A stretch of DNA of 64,000 nucleotides from Pseudomonas frederiksbergensis (GTDB taxonomy: Bacteria > Pseudomonadota > Gammaproteobacteria > Pseudomonadales > Pseudomonadaceae), in NCBI RefSeq assembly GCF_035751725.1, contig NZ_CP142104.1:5937469-6001468 (forward strand), in the 5' to 3' direction. This document shows positions 57,049-64,000 of the stretch, one piece after another. Position 1 is the stretch's first letter. Every line of letters begins with the position of its first letter. The position numbers were made by a program, and so were the translations under genes. Below the pieces are notes generated by a model, which saw only the letters and a program-made list of their open reading frames with translations, did not search any database and was not told where the DNA came from.

Positions 57049-58946
57049 GCGCTTTGCTCCAACTGGCGGCCCGCGCCGCGTTTTTTCAAATGAATCATCA
57101 ACAGGGAAATCGCCGCCGGCGTCACGCCGGGAATGCGCGAAGCCTGGCCCAGGGTCTCGGGACGGGTCGCACCGAGCTTGCTCTGGATTTCTTTCGACAA
57201 TCCGGAAATGCCGGTGTAATCGATATCCACAGGCAGCTTGGTGTTTTCGCTGGCGCGCAGGCGAGCGATTTCATCCTGCTGGCGGTCGATGTAACCGGCG
57301 TACTTGGTCTTGATCTCAACCTGCTCGGCCACCTGCGGATCTTCAGCGCCCTGGCCGGTCACTTCCACCAGCCCGGCATAATCGATTTCCGGACGGCTCA
57401 AGAGGTTGAGCAGGTTGTATTCGTGGGTCAGTGGCGTACCGAATTTCGCCGCGATGGCATCACCTTGCTCAGTACCGGGACGAACCCAGGTGTTTTTCAG
57501 GCGCTGCTCTTCCAGCTCGATGCTCTCGCGTTTCTTGCAGAACGCGGCCCAGCGCGCGTCGTCCACCAACCCCAGTTCGCGACCTTTCTCGGTCAAGCGC
57601 AGGTCGGCGTTGTCTTCACGCAGGATCAGGCGATATTCGGCGCGGGAGGTGAACATCCGATACGGTTCCTGAGTGCCCAGGGTAATCAGGTCATCCACCA
57701 GCACACCGATGTACGCCTCATCGCGACGCGGGCACCACGCTTCTTTGCCCTTGGCGAGCAGTGCGGCGTTGGCACCGGCGAGCAAACCCTGGGCACCCGC
57801 TTCTTCGTAACCGGTGGTGCCGTTGATTTGCCCGGCGAAGAACAGACCGCCGATGACTTTGGTTTCCAGGCTGTACTTCAGATCGCGCGGATCGAAGTAG
57901 TCGTACTCGATCGCATAACCTGGACGCACGATGTGCGCGTTCTCCATGCCACGGATCGATTGCACGATCTGCAACTGCACGTCGAACGGCAGGCTTGTGG
58001 ATATCCCGTTCGGATACAGCTCATGGGTGGTCAAACCTTCCGGTTCGATGAACACCTGATGGCTTTCCTTGTCGGCAAAGCGATGGATCTTGTCTTCGAT
58101 CGACGGGCAATAGCGCGGGCCTACACCTTCGATTTCACCGGCAGCGGAATACATCGGCGAACGATCGAGGTTCGCCGCGATGATTTCGTGGGTGCGGGCG
58201 TTGGTGTGGGTGATCCAGCAACTGACCTGGCGTGGATGCTGTTCCTTGTTACCCATGAATGACATCACCGGGATCGGAGTATCGCCAGGTTGCTCGGTCA
58301 TCACCGAGAAATCCACGGATTTGCCGTCGATGCGAGGTGGCGTACCGGTTTTCAGGCGCCCGACACGCAATGGCAACTCACGCAGACGGTGAGCCAGAGC
58401 AATCGACGGCGGATCCCCGGCGCGACCGCCGGAAAAATTCTGCAAACCGATGTGGATAAGTCCGCCGAGGAAGGTCCCGGTGGTCAACACCACGGAATCG
58501 GCGAAGAAACGCAGGCCCATTTGTGTGACGACACCGCGTACCCGGTCCTGTTCAACGATCAGGTCATCGGCTGCTTGTTGAAATATCCACAGGTTCGGCT
58601 GGTTTTCCAGGATTTCGCGGACAGCGGCCTTGTACAGGACTCGGTCGGCCTGGGCGCGGGTTGCGCGCACGGCTGGGCCTTTGCGGCTGTTCAATACACG
58701 AAACTGGATGCCACCCTTATCAGTGGCAATGGCCATCGCGCCGCCAAGGGCATCGATTTCCTTGACCAGGTGGCTTTTGCCGATGCCACCAATGGCAGGG
58801 TTGCAGCTCATGGCTCCGAGGGTTTCCACGTTATGCGTCAGCAACAGGGTCTTGGCCCCCATGCGTGCTGATGCAAGTGCTGCCTCGGTACCGGCATGAC
58901 CGCCGCCGATGACGATCACTTCAAAACGGGAAGGGAAATCCACCAC
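57045..58946 (-). CDS. mnmG: tRNA uridine 5-carboxymethylaminomethyl modification enzyme MnmG (GidA)
   Basis: A 633-residue FAD protein; with MnmE it makes the cmnm5 modification on wobble U34. Gly-Gly-Gly-His-Ala-Gly-Thr-Glu-Ala is the FAD motif (about residues 14-22), and Asn-Pro-Ala-Ile-Gly-Gly and [10 protein letters not shown] follow. The start is GTG at 58946 (a second GTG follows at once). Next upstream is the oriC-like gap and mnmE, its partner. Confidence 0.95.
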   Translation of the reverse strand: MVDFPSRFEVIVIGGGHAGTEAALASARMGAKTLLLTHNVETLGAMSCNPAIGGIGKSHLVKEIDALGGAMAIATDKGGIQFRVLNSRKGPAVRATRAQADRVLYKAAVREILENQPNLWIFQQAADDLIVEQDRVRGVVTQMGLRFFADSVVLTTGTFLGGLIHIGLQNFSGGRAGDPPSIALAHRLRELPLRVGRLKTGTPPRIDGKSVDFSVMTEQPGDTPIPVMSFMGNKEQHPRQVSCWITHTNARTHEIIAANLDRSPMYSAAGEIEGVGPRYCPSIEDKIHRFADKESHQVFIEPEGLTTHELYPNGISTSLPFDVQLQIVQSIRGMENAHIVRPGYAIEYDYFDPRDLKYSLETKVIGGLFFAGQINGTTGYEEAGAQGLLAGANAALLAKGKEAWCPRRDEAYIGVLVDDLITLGTQEPYRMFTSRAEYRLILREDNADLRLTEKGRELGLVDDARWAAFCKKRESIELEEQRLKNTWVRPGTEQGDAIAAKFGTPLTHEYNLLNLLSRPEIDYAGLVEVTGQGAEDPQVAEQVEIKTKYAGYIDRQQDEIARLRASENTKLPVDIDYTGISGLSKEIQSKLGATRPETLGQASRIPGVTPAAISLLMIHLKKRGAGRQLEQSA

Positions 58947-59507
58947 GCACCTCGTGCCTGCTTTATTCAGGTAATTCGGAAATAGGTTTTGAGTCTGGCC
59001 CTGGGCGTTTTTCGAGCCAGGTCGGCAAGTATAGGGACTTCGCCCTTTCTAAAGAACCCTTTGCACAAAATTTAACCAGCTGTGGAGAACTTGCGGTTAA
59101 AAGAATAAAAAAGAAAGAAATTTATAAAATCTTTGTTTTTATGTTTATTCTTACTGAACCACCTTTCTGTGGATAAACGTCTGTAGGCCTTATTTTACGT
59201 TGTGTACAGAGATTCAAAACCCTGTGGTCAGCTGGCCATGAGGGGCTTGGATAACCGGTGTAAGCCTGTGGATGAATGGGCCTGTTATCCACAGAGGCGG
59301 TTATCTTCAGTTTTGGAGTGGGTTTATCAACCGACCTCAATGGCAGTTATTCACAGGGCTTAATCCACAGAAAACCGCCGCAATGGACCGCAGCAGCGTC
59401 CACAGGTAAGCCGCCATCAAGGGCAATCGTTTCAAAAACAGAGGGGAGGAACCGGGTTTGCGCTGGACTCGAGAGGCTTCGAGGACAAACCCGGTTTGAA
59501 AGGGGGG
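58947..59507. other. 561-bp oriC-like region between mnmG and mnmE
   Basis: No gene is visible. It has an AT-rich tract (about 59090-59160) followed by two exact DnaA boxes (59168-59176, 59285-59293) and at least three near-matches (59267, 59347, 59361). TGTGTACAGAG is at 59201. The order and offsets copy those of the true oriC at 63.6-63.9 kb, so this looks like a diverged duplicate. I recall that P. aeruginosa has been reported to carry two cloned origins near dnaA; whether this region matches the second is not known to me. Confidence 0.65.
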
Positions 59508-60878
59508 TTATTTACCGATGCAGAAGCTGGAAAAGATCCGCCCCAACAGGTCGTCGGAGCTGAAGGCGCCGGTAATTTCCCCAAGGGAATGCTGGGCCTG
59601 CCGAAGGTCTTCGGCCAACAACTCACCCGCCCCCGCCAAGGTCAGCTGCGCGCGACCGTGTTCCAGCGCCGCGCTGGCATGGCGCAACGCTTCAAGATGT
59701 CGCCGACGTGCGCTGAAGCTGCTTTCCGAAGTCTGCTCATAACCCATGCACGCCTTGAGGTGCTCGCGCAGCAATTCCAGGCCTTCACCCGCCGACTTCG
59801 CGCTCAGGCTGATAGTCACGTGGCCGTCAGTGCTGACCTCGAGGACAATTGCTTCCCCCGTCAGGTCGGCCTTGTTACGAATCAGCGTGACTTTCGATGG
59901 GTCCGGGCGAACTTCAAGGAATTCCGGCCACAGTGCAAAGGGATCATCCGCTTCAGGCGCGGTGGCATCTACCACCAGCAACACCCGGTCAGCTTCACCA
60001 ATGGCCTTGAGGGCGCGTTCAACGCCGATTTTTTCCACTTGGTCGTCGGTATCGCGCAAGCCTGCAGTGTCCACCACGTGCAGGGGCATGCCATCGATGT
60101 GGATATGTTCACGCAAGATATCCCGGGTGGTGCCGGCGATCTCGGTGACGATCGCAGCCTCGCGCCCGGCCATGGCATTCAGTAGGCTGGATTTGCCGGC
60201 GTTCGGTCGTCCAGCGATCACCACGGTCATCCCGTCACGCAACAACGCGCCTTGGCCCGCTTCACGAAGCACTGTGGATAACTCATCGCGCACCTTGTCG
60301 AGCATGCTCAGCACATGGCCATCGGCGAGGAAGTCGATTTCTTCTTCCGGGAAATCGATCGCGGCCTCGACATAGATCCGCAGGCCGATCAATTGCTCGG
60401 TGAGGTTATGCACCCGTTGGGAAAACGCCCCCTGCAAGGATCGCAATGCGTTGCGGGCCGCTTGCGCGGAGCTCGCTTCAATCAAATCGGCAATCGCCTC
60501 GGCCTGGGCCAGGTCGAGTTTGTCGTTGAGAAAGGCCCGTTCACTGAATTCCCCCGGTCGCGCCAGGCGACAGCCCAGCTCGAGGCAACGCTTGAGCAGC
60601 ATGTCCAGGACAACTGGGCCGCCGTGGCCCTGCAGTTCCAGTACATCTTCGCCGGTGAATGAGTTAGGCCCCGGGAAATACAAGGCCAGTCCTTCATCCA
60701 ACACTTGCTGCTGCCCATCAAGGAACGGCCCGTAGTGAGCGAACCGCGGTTTGAGTTCACGGCCGCTGATAGCCTTGGCCGCGACACTGGCCAACGGCCC
60801 GGAAATGCGGACAATGCCTACACCGCCGCGACCTTGGGCGGTGGCGACGGCGGCAATGGTTTCACGCGGTGCGCTCAT
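59508..60878 (-). CDS. mnmE: tRNA modification GTPase MnmE (TrmE)
   Basis: A 456-residue GTPase, usual length. The N-terminal THF-binding domain starts [11 protein letters not shown], the G domain has Gly-Arg-Pro-Asn-Ala-Gly-Lys-Ser (about 222-229), and the end is the catalytic Cys-Ile-Gly-Lys. With MnmG it modifies U34. ATG 60878 fits the family start. A DnaA box (60273) lies inside the gene. Confidence 0.95.
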   Translation of the reverse strand: MSAPRETIAAVATAQGRGGVGIVRISGPLASVAAKAISGRELKPRFAHYGPFLDGQQQVLDEGLALYFPGPNSFTGEDVLELQGHGGPVVLDMLLKRCLELGCRLARPGEFSERAFLNDKLDLAQAEAIADLIEASSAQAARNALRSLQGAFSQRVHNLTEQLIGLRIYVEAAIDFPEEEIDFLADGHVLSMLDKVRDELSTVLREAGQGALLRDGMTVVIAGRPNAGKSSLLNAMAGREAAIVTEIAGTTRDILREHIHIDGMPLHVVDTAGLRDTDDQVEKIGVERALKAIGEADRVLLVVDATAPEADDPFALWPEFLEVRPDPSKVTLIRNKADLTGEAIVLEVSTDGHVTISLSAKSAGEGLELLREHLKACMGYEQTSESSFSARRRHLEALRHASAALEHGRAQLTLAGAGELLAEDLRQAQHSLGEITGAFSSDDLLGRIFSSFCIGK

Positions 60879-60913
60879 AAAGCGGTATCCAGACAAAAGT
60901 GACAGATAGCAAG

Positions 60914-60935
60914 ACGCCCCACTAGGGGGCGTTTT
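60914..60935. terminator. hairpin terminator after yidC
   Basis: ACGCCCC-ACTA-GGGGGCGT, followed by TTTT on the plus strand. It lies in the 79-bp gap between mnmE and yidC, 22 bp past the yidC stop; on the minus strand the T-tract is short. Confidence 0.55.
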
Positions 60936-60957
60936 GTGTGGTTATCCACAGAGCAAG

Positions 60958-62640
60958 TTACGCCTCGGCTTTTTTCGTTGCCGCTTCGATCTTACGCGTG
61001 ATGTACCACTGCTGCGTAATGGACAACACGTTGTTCACAACCCAGTACAGCACAAGACCGGCCGGGAACCACAGGAAGAAGAAGGTGAAGATGATTGGCA
61101 TCATTTTCATCACCTTCGCCTGCATCGGGTCCGGAGGTGTCGGGTTCAACTGCTGCTGGATGAACATGGTGGCGCCCATGATGATCGGCAGGATGAAGAA
61201 CGGATCCTTGATCGACAGGTCGGTAATCCACAGCATGAACGGTGCCTGACGCATTTCCACGCTTTCCAGCAGAACCCAGTAGAGGGCGAGGAAAACCGGC
61301 ATCTGTACGAGAATCGGCAAGCAACCACCCAGCGGGTTGATCTTCTCTTTCTTGTACAGCTCCATCATGGCCTGGGACATTTTCTGCCGGTCATCGCCAT
61401 GCTGTTCTTTCAAGGCAGCCAGTTTCGGCGCCACTGCGCGCATGCGCGCCATCGACTTGTAGCTGGCGGCCGACAATGGGAAGAAGATCCCCTTGATCAG
61501 CATCGTCAGGAAGATAATCGACCAACCCCAGTTGCCGACAAGGCTGTGGATATGTTGCAGCAGCCAGAAGATGGGCTGGGCAATGAACCACAGGAAGCCG
61601 TAGTCGACAGTCAGTTCCAGGCCTGGGGACAACTCTTTCAGTACAGCCTGGCTCTTTGGACCGGCATACAGAATGGCGCTGGTTTCGACTTTCGCACCAG
61701 GCGCTGCCGTCAACGCGGGGCCGGTGTAACCGACGATGTAGTTGCCTTTGCTGTCCTTGCGGGTCTGGACGACGTTGCTTTCGCCTTTTTGCGGGATCCA
61801 CGCGGTTACAAAGTAATGTTGCAACCAGGCAACCCAGCCACCTTGCACGGTTTCTTTCAGCTGGGCCTTGTCCATGTCTTTCATGGACACCTTTTTGTAC
61901 GGCTCGGAACTTGTCCACAGGGCGGCGCCCAGGTAAGTCGCGGTACCGGTGGCGGTGCTGGAAGAAGGATCGTCGCTGGCGTCACGCTTGAGTTGCGCGA
62001 ACATCGCGCCGGACCAAGGCTGGGCGCTCTGGTTGTCGATCAGGTAAGAGACGGTTACGTCGTACATCCCACGTTTCACCGTGAAACGCTTGATGTAGTT
62101 AACGCCGTCCTTGCTGAACTTCAGGTCCACGACCAGTTGGTCCTGACCGTCAGCCAGTTGATAAACCTTCTTCTCGGCGGAATAAACCGGACGACCGGCC
62201 GGGTTGGCGTCCGGACCGTTTGCGCCAATCAAGCCACTTTGGGCCAGATAAGTGCGCTCGTTGCCGTTGTCGAACAACTGGAACGGGATTTCCGGATGGT
62301 CCTGGCGACGTGGGTACAGCGGCAGCTTCAACTGGGCGACATCGCCACCTTGTGGATCGATCGCCAGGTCGAGCACATCTGTCTTGACTTGGATCAGATC
62401 CTTGCTTGCAGCCACGGGGGCTTCAGCTGGGGCGCTGGTATCGCTTGCCGCGCGCGGAACGTCGTCATTGCTGGCGGTATTATTGCCAGCTGCGGTGTCC
62501 GGCAGGCTCGGTGCGGTATTGCTGGCTGCAACATTCTGAGTCGGCAGGGCAGCCTGGCCATAGTCCTGGTTCCACTTAAGGACCATGACGTAGGACACGA
62601 TTGCCAGGGCGACGATCAGGATCGTGCGTTTGATATCCAT
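60958..62640 (-). CDS. yidC: membrane protein insertase YidC
   Basis: A 560-residue insertase. One N-terminal helix (residues 5-24) is followed by the large periplasmic P1 domain and five C-terminal helices with Lys-Pro/Leu-Gly-Gly-Cys-Leu-Pro-Ile and the Gln-Gln-Leu-Asn-Pro segment; the C-terminus is basic (Thr-Arg-Lys-Ile-Glu). It inserts membrane proteins such as AtpE, alone or with Sec. It lies in yidD-yidC order, 2 bp from yidD. Confidence 0.96.
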   Translation of the reverse strand: MDIKRTILIVALAIVSYVMVLKWNQDYGQAALPTQNVAASNTAPSLPDTAAGNNTASNDDVPRAASDTSAPAEAPVAASKDLIQVKTDVLDLAIDPQGGDVAQLKLPLYPRRQDHPEIPFQLFDNGNERTYLAQSGLIGANGPDANPAGRPVYSAEKKVYQLADGQDQLVVDLKFSKDGVNYIKRFTVKRGMYDVTVSYLIDNQSAQPWSGAMFAQLKRDASDDPSSSTATGTATYLGAALWTSSEPYKKVSMKDMDKAQLKETVQGGWVAWLQHYFVTAWIPQKGESNVVQTRKDSKGNYIVGYTGPALTAAPGAKVETSAILYAGPKSQAVLKELSPGLELTVDYGFLWFIAQPIFWLLQHIHSLVGNWGWSIIFLTMLIKGIFFPLSAASYKSMARMRAVAPKLAALKEQHGDDRQKMSQAMMELYKKEKINPLGGCLPILVQMPVFLALYWVLLESVEMRQAPFMLWITDLSIKDPFFILPIIMGATMFIQQQLNPTPPDPMQAKVMKMMPIIFTFFFLWFPAGLVLYWVVNNVLSITQQWYITRKIEAATKKAEA

Positions 62641-62642
62641 GA

Positions 62643-62888
62643 TTACTCGGCCATCGAAGAAGAACGGGAGGTAGGGATAGGCGGAACCGGGTCATAACCG
62701 CCGGGATTCCACGGATGACAGCGACCTAAACGACGAAAGGTCAGCCAGCCACCGCGCAGGAGGCCATGATTTTCTATGGCTTCGTACGCGTAGCAGGAAC
62801 AACTGGGGTAGAAACGACAGTGACTGGCCATCAAAGGACTAATGGCGTAGCGATAAAACTGGATCGGAACGAGTGCCAGTTTACGCAT
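62643..62888 (-). CDS. yidD: membrane insertion factor YidD
   Basis: An 81-residue protein with the family's cysteine pattern (Cys-Arg-Phe-Tyr-Pro-Ser-Cys-Ser-x-Tyr-Ala near residues 24-34) and [14 protein letters not shown]. It is membrane-associated and helps YidC-mediated insertion. It overlaps the end of rnpA by 8 bases. Confidence 0.92.
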   Translation of the reverse strand: MRKLALVPIQFYRYAISPLMASHCRFYPSCSCYAYEAIENHGLLRGGWLTFRRLGRCHPWNPGGYDPVPPIPTSRSSSMAE

Positions 62889-63282
62889 CGGTACTGTCTA
62901 CCCCTACAGTTTCGGTGTTGACTGCTGGTGCTGGCTTGTTACGGGCCAGGCGCTTCCAGAGCTTGCCGAAATGCTGAATCAATTCGGGGTTTTCTACGTC
63001 CCCCAAACCTTTGCGCGCGACGATAACAATGTCCCACCCCACCAGTGAATCCTGGTTCAGGCGAAACGATTCGCGCATCAGACGTTTGAGGCGATTGCGC
63101 TGAACGGAGAGTTTTACGCTCTTTTTCCCGATAACCAGCCCGAGCCGGGGGTGATCGAGATCGTTGCTGCGCGCAAGGAGCAGGAGATTTTTCCCCGGAA
63201 CCTTGCCGGTAGGGGAGTCAAAGACTGCCTTGAAATGCCGGGGGGTAAGCAGACGCTTTTCCCGACTGAAGTCCTGACTCAC
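62881..63282 (-). CDS. rnpA: RNase P protein component
   Basis: A 133-residue basic protein that joins the RNA component to mature tRNA 5' ends. The RNR motif ([15 protein letters not shown]) is near residues 60-75. The start is set at GTG 63282, beginning [10 protein letters not shown] as in other pseudomonads; the frame extends upstream through rpmH but that is not expected to be translated. The 16-bp gap to rpmH and the 8-bp overlap with yidD point to one operon. Confidence 0.9.
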   Translation of the reverse strand: MSQDFSREKRLLTPRHFKAVFDSPTGKVPGKNLLLLARSNDLDHPRLGLVIGKKSVKLSVQRNRLKRLMRESFRLNQDSLVGWDIVIVARKGLGDVENPELIQHFGKLWKRLARNKPAPAVNTETVGVDSTDA

Positions 63283-63298
63283 CTCCAGTGCCGGATTA

Positions 63299-63433
63299 TC
63301 AAACTGCCAGACGCGCACGACCTTTGGCGCGACGACGCGACAGGACGGCACGACCATTCTTGGTAGCCATGCGAGCACGGAAACCGTGGGTACGAGCGCG
63401 TTTGATAGTGCTTGGTTGGAAAGTACGTTTCAT
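63299..63433 (-). CDS. rpmH: 50S ribosomal protein L34
   Basis: The 44-residue protein starts Met-Lys-Arg-Thr-Phe-Gln-Pro-Ser and has the Arg/Lys-rich body with Thr-His-Gly-Phe-Arg-Ala-Arg-Met and a Leu-Ala-Val end. It binds 23S rRNA. It is the first gene of the leftward operon rpmH-rnpA-yidD-yidC and marks the left side of oriC. ATG 63433, stop 63299. Confidence 0.97.
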   Translation of the reverse strand: MKRTFQPSTIKRARTHGFRARMATKNGRAVLSRRRAKGRARLAV

Positions 63434-64000
63434 GTCGTGTTACCTGGTTCGTCCACAACGGGCCGGAATGGCCCCCGTTTTAAGAGACCGGGGATTCTAG
63501 AGAAAGCAAGCCTCTAGGTCAATTTCCAACCAGTGTTTCCTTTAAATAGATATCCAGCCGTGTTCGGCGGTTTCATCACACCGGGCTAGATATAGAAATA
63601 AAGAAGGGAATTATTTAAAGCTTTTCTGTAAAGCTTATAAAAGCAAGGGCGGCACCTATCTGTGGATAACCAAGCTCAGGCCTTGTAATCCGCTGTGTAC
63701 AGAGAATGACAACTAGGCGGGAAAGCAGTGGCCAGGCTGTGCTGCGCTGTCGGATAAGCTGTGTGTGGAATGCCTGGTTATCCACAGGGAGGTTATCCAC
63801 CGAGTTTCGCCCCCACTTGTGCAATGCCCTCAGGTGGGGTTATCCACAGAGCTTATCCACCGACCGTTGGTCGTCTTTCCCAGCGTTAACGCATTGATAA
63901 ATCATGGCCGATGAGCAAGCTGCGTGTGGATAAGTGCACGCCTGCTCGCTACAATGGCCGCTTGTTTTTGCCTCACCGGCTTTCAACTTAGGGGATATCC
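63434..64000. other. oriC region between rpmH and dnaA
   Basis: A 567-bp gap with an AT-rich tract (about 63535-63655, including AAAGCTTTTCTGTAAAGCTT) and a cluster of DnaA boxes. Exact TTATCCACA/TGTGGATAA boxes are at 63661, 63778, 63840 and 63925, with one-mismatch boxes at 63793 and 63853. The rpmH promoter lies at its left. The last bases (AGGGGATATCC) look like the dnaA ribosome site, so the dnaA start should be at or just past the window edge. Confidence 0.88.

Overview
This is the left flank of the replication origin of a Pseudomonas chromosome, most likely the P. fluorescens group. The right end shows the order parB-parA-rsmG-mnmG-mnmE-yidC-yidD-rnpA-rpmH-oriC, and the last bases look like the ribosome binding site of dnaA. 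The atpIBEFHAGDC and glmU-glmR-glmS blocks, the pseudomonad NAD-salvage block with nrtR/nadD2 and an lpd3-type dihydrolipoyl dehydrogenase fit the genus. From 43 kb to the right edge every gene is on the minus strand, so it is transcribed away from oriC with the replication fork.

Layout. 1-7 kb: zinc-starvation island with two near-identical Zur operators, two COG0523 GTPases, a DUF1826 protein, two small secreted proteins, zinc-independent folE2 and a metal ABC transporter. 7-10.3 kb: a DUF3617 protein, cardiolipin synthase and a CFA synthase. 10.5-16.4 kb: a tightly overlapping operon of three SPFH/HflKC-like membrane proteins (one with a polyhistidine N-terminus) and a P1B-type metal ATPase. 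16.6-25.7 kb: lpd3, a pair of envelope proteins of unknown role (716-aa exported protein and DUF3142 lipoprotein), GST, LysR regulator, LTA-synthase-like sulfatase. 25.7-31.9 kb: a cluster with an Fe(II)/2-oxoglutarate enzyme carrying the halogenase HxG motif, a haem-oxygenase-like diiron oxidase (HDO), a RarD exporter, an Asd-like dehydrogenase and a CPA2 antiporter, next to an FtrA/GlxA-like regulator. 31.9-36.7 kb: nudK, then NAD salvage and its regulator (nadE-pncB-pncA, divergent from nadD2-nrtR) with two operators. 36.9-42.9 kb: galactarate/talarate utilisation (dehydratase, FAD oxidoreductase, tripartite tricarboxylate transporter) behind a palindromic operator. 43-47.3 kb: glmS (with an empty attTn7), glmR, glmU. 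47.4-54.6 kb: F1Fo ATP synthase. 54.7-64 kb: partition, tRNA modification, membrane insertion and RNase P genes up to oriC.

The best candidate for an undescribed system is the halogenase-HDO-exporter cluster. It has the first two enzymes of the known radical amino-acid halogenase pathway (BesD/BesC type) but a different set of partners, so its product cannot be read from the known pathway. Second is the SPFH plus P1B-ATPase operon. Third, the mnmG-mnmE gap is a gap-poor, diverged copy of oriC: matching landmarks sit at identical offsets of 33, 117 and 179 bp. Consensus DnaA 9-mers are strongly enriched over the last 8 kb, inside genes as well. Three parS-like sites lie at 3.6, 4.1 and 13.4 kb, two of them in coding sequence. 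I saw no rRNA, tRNA, CRISPR array, insertion sequence or prophage.
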